NCBI GenBank assembly: GCA_001303785.1
Contig: LJUJ01000012.1
Coordinates: 1-58,699, forward strand
DNA: 58,699 nucleotides
Origin: Caldifarciminota bacterium SM23_42
GTDB lineage: Bacteria; Hydrothermota; Tepidihabitantia; SM23-42
Direction: 5' to 3'
The translations under genes and the position numbers were made by a program. Of the stretch, positions 26,043-35,400 are shown piece by piece (within the stretch, counting starts at the first letter, position 1; each line of letters begins with the position of its first letter). Under the pieces are notes generated by a model. The model saw only the letters and a list, made by a program, of their open reading frames with translations, had not been told where the DNA came from and did no database searches.

Positions 26043-27151
26043 CTATGGATTTCGGAAGTCAAATTTCTGTTTACTTTTCTTTGAGAAAGTTGCGAAAGTT
26101 CCGCTGCTAATATGCTTCCTGATGTCGGACATCAGTTTTGTATAGAAATAGATATTGTGATAACTCACCAGACGTCCAGCGAGTGCTTCGCCGGCATTGA
26201 AGAGATGCCGTAAATAGGCGCGGGAGAAGTTGCGGCAGGTATAGCAAGCGCATTTTTTATCAAGCGGTGCCTTGTCAGCGGCATAGCGGCTGCCTTTTAT
26301 GATGATTTTTCCGTGCGAGGTGAATGCCATGCCAGTCCTTCCGTTTCTGGTAGGAAGAACACAGTCGAAAAGATCGACCCCGCGTCCTACCGCCTCTACG
26401 ATATCCTCGGGGTATCCGCAACCCATGAGATAACGTGGTTTATTCGGGGGGATGACCTCATTTACCTCGTCGACCATCTCAGCTGTCAAAGAAGGCGGTT
26501 CGCCAATCATCAATCCTCCGATGCCATAGCCAGGAAAATCCAGGTTTACGATGCGTTCTGCGCACTCACGCCGTAAATTCTTGTACGTTGCGCCTTGAAT
26601 TATGCCAAATAGGGGGACTTTTTTTTTACCTCGAGGCTGCGTGTTGCCCAATTCACGGTGCGCTCGACCGCAATCCGTGCTTCGAGAAATTCGGTCGGAT
26701 ATGAACTGAAAAAATCAAGACACATAGCGATATCTGGCTTGAGTTCTTCCTGGACAGTAACCGCAATTTCTGGACTGAGAAAGTGTCTAGAGCCGTCCAG
26801 GTGCGAGGAAAACTCTATGCCTTCATCGGTGATTTTTCTTAGATCGGTCAAGGAATATGCCTGAAACCCACCGGAATCGGTCAGGATGGCGCGCTCCCAG
26901 TTCATGAAATGATGCAAGCCGCCTAATCTGTTGATGACCGATGAAGAGGGACGTAACATTAGGTGATAGGTATTACAGATTATGATTTGAACACCGATTT
27001 TCTTGAGGTCAGCGGGCGACTGTGTTTTTACGGTTGCCTGCGTGGCGACCGGCATGAAGTTCGGCGTTTGAACCACAAAATGCTTTGTCTTCAATCTACC
27101 ACAGCGAGCATTAGTCTTTCTGTCTTCTTTCGTAACCGTGAATCTTGTCAT
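26043..27151 (-). CDS. tgt: Queuine tRNA-ribosyltransferase, frame interrupted at an A9 run
   Basis: Exchanges guanine 34 for a queuosine precursor in GUN tRNAs. Two overlapping frames together give ~369 residues, the normal Tgt length. The first (27151 down to about 26627) holds ILTDSGGFQ with the catalytic-site Asp and ends VNWATRSLEVKKK; the second (from about 26627 to 26043) resumes KKKVPLFGIIQG and holds LFDCVLPTRNGRTG and the zinc site C-x-C-x2-C...H (CACYTC, then HLF). The break lies exactly at a run of nine A residues (26619-26627); ten would keep one frame. Either a sequencing or real 1-base deletion, or RNA polymerase/ribosome slippage on the run. It overlaps the FAD oxidoreductase gene by 4 bases. 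Confidence 0.9.
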
Positions 27152-28278
27152 CTCATCACTTCTTTGCCCGCGAAGTCGCGGCGCAAACTGAATTCATCAA
27201 TATCATACGGAGGTTTTCCTTCAGCGATGCACTCCGCGGCAAGATACCCGATTTCAGGACCGAGCATGAAGCCATGTCCGCACATTCCGCCTACAATCCA
27301 GAAGCCTTCAATGTCCGATCTATCAAGGATAGGATTGCCATCGGGTGTCATTTCGTAGCTGCCCGACCACTGGCGTATTATCTTGACGTTACTCAATCTT
27401 GGTATCAGACGGGCCATCCGACGCCCCATCTCCTTGGCGAATTCAAAAGACGCGCCAAGATCGAGGCCTGGAACATTTGGTATGGGTGTGTAACATCCGA
27501 TAATGCTTCCCTTGCCCCATTTCTGATTGAAGTAGCATCCATCCGGGCGGTAGTCAACAATCATCATGTCGAAAAATCTTTCCATCTGTTCGGTTATCAG
27601 CGCCTCGTGGCGCTCCGAGTAAATGGGAATATCTACGTTCACCATTTGCGCAATATTCCTCGCAAACGGCCCGGCTGCATCAACGACGATGGGTGAGCAA
27701 AACGTATCATTATCCTTAGTTTTCACGGAAGTGACTTTTCCGTTCTCCACTCTTATCTGAGTCACTTCCTTATGCGTAAAGATTTCACCATTTTTGCGTA
27801 TTTCTTTCGCATAACCGTCGACGATCAGGAAAGGATTTGCCTGAGCATCACTTGGGCAATATGCACCGCCCAGCAGGTCTGCTGTATTAATGCCCGGCAC
27901 CAGTCTTTCGATTTCCGAAACACCGATGTATTGTACGTCTAATCCCATTTTCCTCTGTATTTCGATGAGATTCAAATAGGTTTGCTTCTTCTCTTCGTCA
28001 TGGGCGAGAAACAGATAACCACCCTGATGGAATTCAACATCTTGCCCTAGTTCATCCTTCATCGCGACGAATTTGCTCATCGATTCCATAGCGACGTGGA
28101 TGCTCGTTTCGGTTGAAAACTGCTGCCGAACGCCACCGATGCATCGGCCGGTTGAACCAGCCGTCAAGTAATTCTTTTCCAAGAGGTGAATCTTGAAACC
28201 CTTTTTTGTAAGGTAATACCCAGTGGCGCATCCAATGATACCACCGCCGATTATGATAACGTCGGAAGTGTTGTTCAT
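27148..28278 (-). CDS. FAD-dependent amine/amino-acid oxidoreductase (DAO family)
   Basis: 376 residues. N-terminal dinucleotide-binding IIIGGGIIGCATGYYL and LLEKNYLTAGSTGR. CIGGVRQQFST matches the flavin-contact region of the sarcosine oxidase beta/glycine oxidase group, and the C-terminal GFWIVGGMCGHGFMLGPEIG closes the FAD site. The substrate cannot be read from sequence; candidates are sarcosine, glycine, proline or a related N-alkyl amino acid. Its place next to kbl and tdh, whose pathway yields glycine, makes glycine or sarcosine attractive. It overlaps tgt by 4 bases. The 140 bases upstream hold no clear promoter. Confidence 0.85.
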   Translation of the reverse strand: MNNTSDVIIIGGGIIGCATGYYLTKKGFKIHLLEKNYLTAGSTGRCIGGVRQQFSTETSIHVAMESMSKFVAMKDELGQDVEFHQGGYLFLAHDEEKKQTYLNLIEIQRKMGLDVQYIGVSEIERLVPGINTADLLGGAYCPSDAQANPFLIVDGYAKEIRKNGEIFTHKEVTQIRVENGKVTSVKTKDNDTFCSPIVVDAAGPFARNIAQMVNVDIPIYSERHEALITEQMERFFDMMIVDYRPDGCYFNQKWGKGSIIGCYTPIPNVPGLDLGASFEFAKEMGRRMARLIPRLSNVKIIRQWSGSYEMTPDGNPILDRSDIEGFWIVGGMCGHGFMLGPEIGYLAAECIAEGKPPYDIDEFSLRRDFAGKEVMR

Positions 28279-28418
28279 CGTTGATTGTTATGGTCCTGAG
28301 GCATCGCTGCCAGTATCGCCATATGGCATCGTTAATCGCTTTGAAAAACGCAGCCGATTAACATCCAACAACACGGGAGGCGACGCCCTATAACATTCAG
28401 CGACTGACATAGATTTCA

Positions 28419-29666
28419 TCATAATCCATATTTCGCGATGATTTCGTCTTTTGTTTTACCCAGTATTTTATATTTCTCTCCGATTTTGATGAATGCAGCG
28501 ATGGCTTTATCCAGATGATCTTTTTCATGAGCGGCAGATATTTGAACCCGAATCCTTGCCTGTCCTTTCGGAACCACCGGAAAGGAAAATCCTATGACGT
28601 ATATTCCTTCGTCGTACAAATCACGTGCCATGTCCTGGGCGAGTTTGGCATTATACAACATAATCGGCACAATCGGGTGTATACCCTTTCTCATGTCAAA
28701 TCCGGCGGTGGTCATTTTCTCTCGAAAATATTTTGTGTTACCTTCTAGTTTATCACGCAAGCGCGTCGAACCTACCAGCAAATCGACTGCCTTGATAGCT
28801 GCGGCGATTACGACCGGGCATACCGTATTTGAAAACAGGTACGGCCGTGACCGCTGTCGTAATGTATCGATGATTTCTTTTCTCCCGGAGGTGCAACCAC
28901 CCGAGGCGCCGCCCATGGCTTTGCCTAACGTCGTGGTGATAATGTCGATCTTATCCATGACGCCGCAATGTTCGTGGGTGCCCCGGCCGGTTTTGCCGAC
29001 GAAACCCGTTGCGTGGGAATCATCAACCATTACCAAAGTATCATACTTTTCCGCGAGCGCGCATATTTCATCGAGCTTTGCTATATCGCCGTCCATAGAA
29101 AACACGCCATCCGTGGCGATCATGCGAAACCTCTTATTTTGTGTCTGCTTGAGGTGTTCTTCTAAATCCTGCATGTCCATGTGTTTGAATCTATGACGCT
29201 CAGCTTTGCACAGTCTTATTCCATCGATTATCGAGGCATGGTTTAGTTCATCAGAAATCACTGCGTCATCTTGTGTGAGAAGTGTTTCAAATAATCCGCC
29301 GTTGGCATCAAAACAGGAGGAATAAAGAATCGTATCATCGGTCCTGAGAAATTCGGATATTTTTCTTTCCAGGTCTTTATGAATATCCTGAGTGCCACAG
29401 ATAAAGCGGACTGAGGACATGCCGTATCCTCTTTCGCTGAGGCCTTTTGTTGCCGATTCGATTAATTCCTTGTCACTCGAAAGTCCCAAGTAGTTGTTGG
29501 CGCAGAAGTTTATGACTTCCTTTACCGGTGCGCCGTCGGGATACACAACTTTGATGTCGGCGGCCTGAGGAGAAACAATATTGCGTTCCTCCTTATAAAG
29601 TCCACTATCTCGAATTTCTTCTAATTGATTGAGGAGAAATGTCTTGACCTTTTTAGTGTAAGCCAT
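28419..29666 (-). CDS. kbl: 2-amino-3-ketobutyrate CoA ligase (glycine C-acetyltransferase)
   Basis: 415 residues, slightly longer than the ~398 of E. coli Kbl. PLP-dependent alpha-oxoamine synthase that splits 2-amino-3-ketobutyrate with CoA into glycine and acetyl-CoA. Motifs: [41 protein letters not shown] and [14 protein letters not shown] with the PLP-binding lysine. GGAGG precedes ATG 29666. Downstream of tdh by 246 bases, so the pair performs two-step threonine degradation. Confidence 0.95.
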   Translation of the reverse strand: MAYTKKVKTFLLNQLEEIRDSGLYKEERNIVSPQAADIKVVYPDGAPVKEVINFCANNYLGLSSDKELIESATKGLSERGYGMSSVRFICGTQDIHKDLERKISEFLRTDDTILYSSCFDANGGLFETLLTQDDAVISDELNHASIIDGIRLCKAERHRFKHMDMQDLEEHLKQTQNKRFRMIATDGVFSMDGDIAKLDEICALAEKYDTLVMVDDSHATGFVGKTGRGTHEHCGVMDKIDIITTTLGKAMGGASGGCTSGRKEIIDTLRQRSRPYLFSNTVCPVVIAAAIKAVDLLVGSTRLRDKLEGNTKYFREKMTTAGFDMRKGIHPIVPIMLYNAKLAQDMARDLYDEGIYVIGFSFPVVPKGQARIRVQISAAHEKDHLDKAIAAFIKIGEKYKILGKTKDEIIAKYGL

Positions 29667-29675
29667 ATAACCTCC

Positions 29676-29694
29676 TATCCGCCAAAAGCGGATA
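29676..29694 (-). promoter_or_regulatory. Hairpin directly upstream of the kbl ribosome site
   Basis: Perfect 7-bp stem TATCCGC / GCGGATA with a 5-base loop; on the minus strand its 3' arm abuts the GGAGG of kbl. Could be a processing or stability element in a tdh-kbl transcript. No T run follows. Confidence 0.35.
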
Positions 29695-29696
29695 AA

Positions 29697-29880
29697 TCAC
29701 AAATACCAAACACCAAATTTCAAACAAATTTCAAATCCCAATATCCAAACACAGCAAACAGTGACACAAGTTATGTGTTTTGAATATTGGTGCTTGGGAT
29801 TTATTTGTGATTTGTGATTTGTGATTTGGAATTTCAAGCTTGAATTTTCTTGTTTTGTACTTTTAATAGATTCAGTTGCG
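29697..29880. repeat. AT-rich imperfect inverted repeat between kbl and tdh
   Basis: Left half reads CACAAATACCAAACACCAAA then AATCCCAATATCCAAACA; right half is an imperfect inverse (TTGAATATTGGTGCTTGGGA) followed by TGTGATT three times in tandem. A 67-codon open frame here is only a product of the repeat. Similar word style occurs at 46093-46400. Confidence 0.6.
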
Positions 29881-29912
29881 AAGTAATTCAGGTACGACAT
29901 ATTGTTCCAGGC

Positions 29913-30953
29913 TTAAGGGTATAGTAGTATTTTTCCACAATCACCACTCTTCATCAATTCCATGCCTTTCTCGTATTCGTCGAGGGAGAAGCGATGGGTG
30001 ATGATGGGTTCCAAATTGAGTCGCCCGGAGCTGAGAAATCTTGTCGTTTTATGCCAGGTGGAAAACATTAAGCGACCGTTAATACCCTGCACGGTGGCGT
30101 ATTTGAATACGATGTCATTACCCAGGTCGATTTCCATCGGCTTATCCGGTATGCCAAGAATCGAATAGCGTCCACCCGGCCTTAGTACCTGGAAAGCCTC
30201 TCTTATGGCCGTTGGATTACCAGACATTTCCAATACCACGTCAACGCCGAGGCCGTCGGTGTTGTCTAAAATACGCGGCACGATTTTTTCTTTTTTAGGG
30301 TTCAACACTAGGTCGGCGCCGGCCTTTTTCGCCAACTGCAGGCGAAAATCGTTTACTTCGGTTGCAAAAATCTGCGTTGCTCCGCAAATGCGTGATACGG
30401 CAATGCTCATTAGTCCGATCGGACCGCAGCCCGTTACGAGAACGTTGTTTCCCGTTATTTCACCAGCCAGTACCGTATGTACGGCGTTGCCCAGCGGTTC
30501 CATGACCGATGCGTAATCCTTCGGTATCTTCTTGTCCAGCACCCAGGCGTTATTTGCTGGAACCACTGCGTAGTCGGCAAAGACGCCGTTAATGTCTACA
30601 CCAAATATGCGTCCGTGGATGCAAATGTGTGCACTACCAGTATGACATAAGTAACAATGTCCACAGGCAATGTGGGTCTCTGCTGAAATGATATCGCCCT
30701 TTTTTAAATTCTTTACGTTCTTACCGACATCGACTATCTCGCCGCATAACTCATGCCCCATTATGAGGGGAAGTTGCTTGATGCGGCTCTGAGCCCACTC
30801 ATTCCATTCAAAAATATGTAGATCGGTACCACAGATTGAAGTGGCCAATACTTTTGCCAGGACCTCGTCGGGCCCTGGCGTTGGTGTGTTAATTTCAATG
30901 ATCTCCGCACCGGAGGCGGGTTTTGTCTTTGCTACGGCTTTCATTTTTGGCAT
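29913..30953 (-). CDS. tdh: L-threonine 3-dehydrogenase
   Basis: 346 residues. Zinc medium-chain dehydrogenase that oxidises threonine to 2-amino-3-ketobutyrate with NAD. Catalytic zinc ligands in SICGTDLHIFEWNEWA (Cys and the adjacent Thr-Asp-x-His) and GHELCGEIVDVG; the structural zinc lobe carries a Cys cluster (CGHCYLCHTGSAHIC); Rossmann loop VTGCGPIGLMSIAV. Strong match in length and motifs to bacterial Tdh. GGAG lies 8 bases before ATG 30953. Confidence 0.94.
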   Translation of the reverse strand: MPKMKAVAKTKPASGAEIIEINTPTPGPDEVLAKVLATSICGTDLHIFEWNEWAQSRIKQLPLIMGHELCGEIVDVGKNVKNLKKGDIISAETHIACGHCYLCHTGSAHICIHGRIFGVDINGVFADYAVVPANNAWVLDKKIPKDYASVMEPLGNAVHTVLAGEITGNNVLVTGCGPIGLMSIAVSRICGATQIFATEVNDFRLQLAKKAGADLVLNPKKEKIVPRILDNTDGLGVDVVLEMSGNPTAIREAFQVLRPGGRYSILGIPDKPMEIDLGNDIVFKYATVQGINGRLMFSTWHKTTRFLSSGRLNLEPIITHRFSLDEYEKGMELMKSGDCGKILLYP

Positions 30954-30967
30954 TTGTGCTCCGGTCT

Positions 30968-30995
30968 ATTATATACATATAAGGAGTTGCGTCAA
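30968..30995 (-). promoter_or_regulatory. Promoter of tdh
   Basis: Minus strand: TTGACG (30995-30990), 16-base spacer, TATAAT (30973-30968). Leader of about 8 bases carrying GGAG. Between here and the flavodoxin gene (30996-31218) nothing is recognised apart from GTTCCGAAAA occurring twice. Confidence 0.75.
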
Positions 30996-31218
30996 GCCAG
31001 CGGTTTTTCGGATAGAAGGGGTATTATTTGAGTATCCTTGTATCATCTTCGAGTTTATGCGATTCTAGTGTCGCATATGTTAAGAAGTTCCGAAAAATAC
31101 GCTGGGATAATAGAACAAAGCAGGTGAAAAGCAACCATATTCGGTATTTCGCCTGTTCCGAAAAGATGATGCGGTGGTTTCGGAATTGCAGAAGCGATAT
31201 TACGTACTGACTATGTGT

Positions 31219-31695
31219 TCAATTACCGAAGACCTTTTTCGTGAGCCGGGCGATCTTCTGACCATACTCAATACACATCTTGTGGACTTTGGCATCGGGC
31301 TCGCCGATGGCGAGGGGCCCGTAGTGTTGTATAGTTGCATCACCGATAACAATCATACCATGAATCATGAGCGCCTCGAGAATGCTGAGGATTGTTGTTT
31401 CCCCGCCGCCGCCGATCATACCACTCGAAGTGAATGCGCCGCCGACCCTGCCGGCCAACTTGCCATGATGTTTTACGCTATCGTCGAGCAGTTTTTTCAT
31501 CTCGGCGGCCATTGATCCATAATAAGTGGGTGCGCCGAAGATCAGCGCTTCGTATTCGAGTAACTGATCGATTTCGACATCTGTAATTTCTTTAAGATCA
31601 CAGGTAGCACCTTCATCACGCACACCTCGGGCGATTGCTTCAGCCATTTTTTTTGTGTTACCGGTTCTTGAATAATAGCTGATGAGAATTTTCAT
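31219..31695 (-). CDS. Flavodoxin / WrbA-like FMN-binding protein
   Basis: 158 residues. Flavodoxin fold with the FMN phosphate loop SYYSRTGNTKKMAE at the N-terminus, FGAPTYYGSMAAEMK as the 60-loop, and GGAFTSSGMIGGGGETT as the 90-loop. Resembles the NAD(P)H:quinone oxidoreductase (WrbA) group more than electron-carrier flavodoxins, but is about 40 residues shorter than WrbA. AAGGAGG precedes ATG 31695. Appears to stand alone. Confidence 0.82.
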   Translation of the reverse strand: MKILISYYSRTGNTKKMAEAIARGVRDEGATCDLKEITDVEIDQLLEYEALIFGAPTYYGSMAAEMKKLLDDSVKHHGKLAGRVGGAFTSSGMIGGGGETTILSILEALMIHGMIVIGDATIQHYGPLAIGEPDAKVHKMCIEYGQKIARLTKKVFGN

Positions 31696-31721
31696 AAGAC
31701 CTCCTTGACTAAAGGGCTCAT

Positions 31722-31826
31722 AGAAGACTTAAAGAAGGCTGACAAAAGGCTCAAGAAGGCTATAAAGGCTATCCACGGCGCCTTTAGTCGCCCTGTTTAA
31801 GCCCTTTTCTGAGCCTTTTTATGCTT
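31722..31826. repeat. AAGGCT-type repeat cluster
   Basis: The flavodoxin-S9 peptidase spacer holds several AAGGCT/AGGGCT units (AAGGGCTCATAGAAG, AAAAGGCTCAAGAAGGCT, ATAAAGGCTAT) facing inverse units (AAGCCCTTTTCTGAGCCTTT). The outer pair AAAAGGCTCA / TGAGCCTTTT could form a 10-bp stem. May act as a terminator or transcript stabiliser for the S9 peptidase operon. Confidence 0.5.
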
Positions 31827-31827
31827 T

Positions 31828-33765
31828 TTATTGTTTGCTGATTAGATATTTCTCAAGGAACAAAACTAGGGCTTGTTGAAAGAAGTTGCGATTCGATTTC
31901 CTGCTCAGACCGTGTCCTTCATCTTCAGCCAGTAAGTACCAGACATCAACGTCATTCTTGCGGATAGCCTTCACTATCTGTTCGGCCTCGGAAACCGGTA
32001 CCCTGGGATCATGCAACCCCTGAACGATAAACATAGGTCCTCTTATTCTTTCGGCGTTGGTGAGAGGGGATATCCGATTAAGAAACTCGCGCATTTTTGG
32101 ATCACGTTCGTCGCCATACTCTGTACGCCTTACATCCTGGCGGTATTCACCCGTGCTTTTGAGAAAGGTGACAAAGTTGCTGATACCATACTCATCGATG
32201 CCACAATGCAACCGGTCATTATAGTGAATCATAGCGGCAAGCACCATATACCCACCGTAAGAACCACCCCAGATGCCAACACGCTGGGCATCAAGCTGCG
32301 GTTGGGTTTCAATCCAGTCTAACAATGCACCAATATCCTTGATTGCATCTTCTCGCTTATAACCATCATCAAGCATCATGAATTCCTTACCGTAACCAGA
32401 TGAACCTCGCACGTTGGGAGTGATTATGGCAATTCCCAGTTCATTCAATAAGAATTGCCGGAAATATGAAAAATAAGCATCTGCCTGCGCAGCCGGTCCA
32501 CCGTGTACATCGATCAAGACCGGAAAGGGTGCCTTAAATCTTATGGGTTTGTAGTAAAAGACAGGTATCGATCTGGGCTGACCATCGGCGCTATCGAACG
32601 TCTGATAGTGTGTCAAGTCTGGCGATACGAATAGTGTAGAATCGAGTCCCCCGACTTCGCTGTGAGTCCAGCGAAGAAAAGTCCTTGAGGTTAAATTCAA
32701 CGTGTAGATTTCAGTCGGTGCCGTTGTTGTGATTATTGAGAAGGCGAGCTCGTTGCCATCTGGTTTGAACTGCAGATTGTAAATTTGTCCGTCGGGTAAG
32801 CTCACGCGGTTGAGGCTGCGGCTCTTCGTGTCCATCAGGTATAGTCTGGAATAACCGTTCTCATTACTGGTGAACGCCACCGTGTTTCCCGAAGGAGAGA
32901 TTTCCGTTTCACCGATGTCCCAGGGAATTTGTTTCGTGAGAATTTCGAATCTTTTGCTTTGGATATCGTAGTACAGAAGTTGTTTGAAATTTCCGAATTT
33001 GTCAGAAACGATGTAAATACCATCCATGTCTGGAGACCAACGTGCGGTTCCATAGGCCACTCCCTTGGCCTCTGGGTCTATTTGCGTTATGTCTCCGCTT
33101 CCCACATCGATAATGTAGTAATAAGATTCATTTGAAGACACATACTTTTTGACCAAAAGCTTTTTATCATCGGGCGAGAACGTTACTGGATACCAGTAGC
33201 CTCCTTCTTGTAGTATCGGCCTAAAACTCTTCATACCACTCAAGTCACCGAGATAAATATCATAATCGCGTCGGTTGCGCCTGGTGCTGCGCAGGGCGAA
33301 TTTATCGCCTTTCCTCGACCACACTACTGAGTTAAATCTGGATTCGCCGTCGCTCAATAGCCCATAGTCCCCGGTTACATAGTCATACTTGTAGATTTGA
33401 TGCACTTCGTTGCCTGCAGAATCCTTGGTGAAGAGAAATACTGACTGGCGCGAATCCGGGCATACGGTGCATTCATCGATTGGTTCGCCGAAGAACGTGA
33501 GTTGATGGCGCATGCCCATGGGTAATTCAATTAAGTGTATTTGTCTGGTTTCGCCGAATCTGGTTTTCATCAGTATTCCTTTTTCCTTGGGTAGCCAGTC
33601 AGCGAATACGGAGTAGCGAACGTTTTGATATGGACGGAGGCGTGCCCCGAGCGAGGCGGGTATTTCAGGAATTTCTTCCAGCACTAGATTATTCTTGCGG
33701 TAGCGGTGGACATCACCGGCAAGTAAAATAATAGCGATTACTGCTAAGAATAGCGTCTTTTTCAT
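31828..33765 (-). CDS. S9 family (prolyl-oligopeptidase type) serine peptidase
   Basis: 645 residues with an N-terminal signal or anchor (LFLAVIAIILLAGDV). Residues ~50-390 are a seven-bladed TolB/DPP-like propeller (repeated SPDDKKLLV, SPSGNTVAFTSN style). The C-terminal alpha/beta hydrolase has Ser502 in GGSYGG, the acid in GLHDPRVPVSEAEQI and His in EDEGHGLSRKSN. Probably exported and degrades peptides. Last gene of ubiA-uppP-peptidase, overlapping uppP by 4 bases. Confidence 0.9.
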   Translation of the reverse strand: MKKTLFLAVIAIILLAGDVHRYRKNNLVLEEIPEIPASLGARLRPYQNVRYSVFADWLPKEKGILMKTRFGETRQIHLIELPMGMRHQLTFFGEPIDECTVCPDSRQSVFLFTKDSAGNEVHQIYKYDYVTGDYGLLSDGESRFNSVVWSRKGDKFALRSTRRNRRDYDIYLGDLSGMKSFRPILQEGGYWYPVTFSPDDKKLLVKKYVSSNESYYYIIDVGSGDITQIDPEAKGVAYGTARWSPDMDGIYIVSDKFGNFKQLLYYDIQSKRFEILTKQIPWDIGETEISPSGNTVAFTSNENGYSRLYLMDTKSRSLNRVSLPDGQIYNLQFKPDGNELAFSIITTTAPTEIYTLNLTSRTFLRWTHSEVGGLDSTLFVSPDLTHYQTFDSADGQPRSIPVFYYKPIRFKAPFPVLIDVHGGPAAQADAYFSYFRQFLLNELGIAIITPNVRGSSGYGKEFMMLDDGYKREDAIKDIGALLDWIETQPQLDAQRVGIWGGSYGGYMVLAAMIHYNDRLHCGIDEYGISNFVTFLKSTGEYRQDVRRTEYGDERDPKMREFLNRISPLTNAERIRGPMFIVQGLHDPRVPVSEAEQIVKAIRKNDVDVWYLLAEDEGHGLSRKSNRNFFQQALVLFLEKYLISKQ

Positions 33766-34514
33766 CTTAGCACAAACAGCAGTACTATGCTTACAATTAA
33801 GCAGTAGGGTCCAAAAAGGTAAAACCTGCGGTACACCGTGCTACGCAGAATTTTCAGCGCGACAAGGCCGCTGACGAAACTGAAGACCATGCCGACAAGC
33901 AATTCAGGAAAATCGTTCAGGTTGTGTACGTTCTTCAGTTCAAAGATATTTGCGCCGAGTACGGCCGGAATTGATAGCAGGAAAGAAAACCTGAAGGCGC
34001 GCTCTGGTTCGACTCCACAAAATATTCCGGCGGAAATGGTCATGCCCGACCGTGATATGCCGGGTAGGATTGCGAACATCTGCCCGATGCCGATGAGTAT
34101 TGCCGACATCAGCCCAATCTGTTGCTGTTTCTTTCTAGTAATACCAGTCAGGAGCACGACCGTGCCCGTTATTCCGAGCAGGATAGCGACCAGCTTCATG
34201 TTGGTAAAAGTGCTTGTAACCCAAGATTCGAAGAGGATCGCGAATACAACAATCGGGACAGAACCGATGACAATCTTAATCAAATATGAAAGGCTTTCTC
34301 GCTCGCCCTTGAATACTCCCGAGACCAGCTCGATAAGAGGCTTGCGGAAGTATACCAGAATTGCGACGAGAGTACCGAAATGCAGAAAGACGGCAAGGGT
34401 CACGGGTTCGCGGATGCCAAACAACTTTTCTAGGATTGCCAGGTGGCCTGAGCTGGATACGGGCAGAAATTCAGTTACACCTTGTACGATACCAAGAATT
34501 ACGGTCTTGATCAT
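33762..34514 (-). CDS. uppP: Undecaprenyl-diphosphate phosphatase
   Basis: 250 residues, eight hydrophobic segments. Recycles the cell-wall lipid carrier. BacA signatures: GIVQGVTEFLPVSSSGHLAI at the N-terminus (Glu and Ser/His active site) and PGISRSGMTISAGIFCG (Arg). Overlaps both neighbours by 4 bases, so lipid-carrier recycling is co-expressed with a polyprenyl transferase. Confidence 0.95.
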   Translation of the reverse strand: MIKTVILGIVQGVTEFLPVSSSGHLAILEKLFGIREPVTLAVFLHFGTLVAILVYFRKPLIELVSGVFKGERESLSYLIKIVIGSVPIVVFAILFESWVTSTFTNMKLVAILLGITGTVVLLTGITRKKQQQIGLMSAILIGIGQMFAILPGISRSGMTISAGIFCGVEPERAFRFSFLLSIPAVLGANIFELKNVHNLNDFPELLVGMVFSFVSGLVALKILRSTVYRRFYLFGPYCLIVSIVLLFVLR

Positions 34515-35323
34515 GATACAATCATTGCGACAAGCCCGACGCCCATGGATACCTTTATGAGGTTACTGATCCGAGGCAATTCGTCGGCCGATGGGTTTCT
34601 TGACAGCCGCCATATCGTGTACAGCAGAATCGGATACGCAACCAGCAGGATGATGGTAATGTAACCAATGCCCAGTATCCCGAGGATAAAGGGTAAGGGG
34701 AGTAGGAGACACAAGATTGCTAACAGCACGGCGCTGATGTTGTAGGCTCGAGTAATTCCGGCCACAATGGGCAGCGTCATGGCACCAGTTATCCCGTCAC
34801 CCTTCATATCAATCACGTCTTTTACGATTTCGCGTGGCAAGTGGATGAATATCGAGCAGACGAACGGTACTACGCACGCTAGGTTGCGGCCTACCACCCC
34901 ACCGAAAATGAAACTGAGACCAGTGATCAAGGCGACCGTGAGATTGCCGGTAAGCGTTTTCTTCAGGTATACCGAGTATAGATAAAGCAAGATAAGCGCC
35001 GTGATTACGACTAAAAATGGGTAAACTCCGAGAAACATGGCCCCGACGGCAGCGACGATGAAAAAAACAATTGCCACGAGCCAGGCGACATTCTTCTTCA
35101 CTCGACCCGAAGGGATGGGACGTTGCGGGTTGTTAATCTTGTCGATTTCGATGTCCTTTATGTCATTCACAATGTTGCCAAAAGCACATACAAGAAAGCC
35201 GATGAGGGCGGCGATAATCAAGTGAACCGATGTGAATAGTGCTTTCCCGATCCAGGCACCAACAAATATTGATATTAAAGTTATGAGACAATTAACGGGC
35301 CGAATGATGCGTAAATACGCCAC
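34511..35323 (-). CDS. UbiA-family prenyltransferase, DGGGP-synthase-like
   Basis: About 270 residues and eight or nine membrane helices. The two Asp-rich motifs are NDIKDIEIDKINNPQRPIPS and REIVKDVIDMKGD. The second, with its REI-x-KD-x-x-D-x-x-GD pattern, and the NP-x-RPIPSG ending are typical of digeranylgeranylglyceryl phosphate synthase, the archaeal ether-lipid enzyme also found in FCB-type bacteria. The frame is open to 35356, but GTG 35323 gives MAYLRIIRPVNCL, the normal UbiA start, and lies 5 bases after the -10 box, so a leaderless GTG start is preferred. A UbiA enzyme of quinone synthesis is the alternative. Confidence 0.75.
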   Translation of the reverse strand: MAYLRIIRPVNCLITLISIFVGAWIGKALFTSVHLIIAALIGFLVCAFGNIVNDIKDIEIDKINNPQRPIPSGRVKKNVAWLVAIVFFIVAAVGAMFLGVYPFLVVITALILLYLYSVYLKKTLTGNLTVALITGLSFIFGGVVGRNLACVVPFVCSIFIHLPREIVKDVIDMKGDGITGAMTLPIVAGITRAYNISAVLLAILCLLLPLPFILGILGIGYITIILLVAYPILLYTIWRLSRNPSADELPRISNLIKVSMGVGLVAMIVS

Positions 35324-35328
35324 ATAAT

Positions 35329-35356
35329 ATTCTATAGAAATCGCTCGCAAAGTCAA
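35329..35356 (-). promoter_or_regulatory. Promoter of ubiA-uppP-S9 peptidase
   Basis: Minus strand: TTGACT (35356-35351), 16-base spacer, TAGAAT (35334-35329), then 5 bases to GTG 35323. Divergent from, and 6 bases from, the ruvX -35 box. Confidence 0.65.
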
Positions 35357-35362
35357 TAAATA

Positions 35363-35390
35363 TTGACAGAAATAAATATATCTGTATAAT
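35363..35390 (+). promoter_or_regulatory. Promoter of the ruvX-mltG-cyclase operon
   Basis: TTGACA (35363-35368), 16-base spacer, TATAAT (35385-35390); both perfect. The two divergent -35 boxes form an inverted repeat GTCAATA-AA-TATTGAC (35352-35367), and CTCGCAA (35344-35350) / TTGCGAG (35391-35397) brackets it, a possible operator. Confidence 0.8.
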
Positions 35391-35400
35391 TTGCGAGAAG

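Noticed and set aside
29697-29900. 67-codon minus-strand ORF
   Set aside because: Lies entirely in an AT-rich inverted repeat; no ribosome site and low-complexity product.
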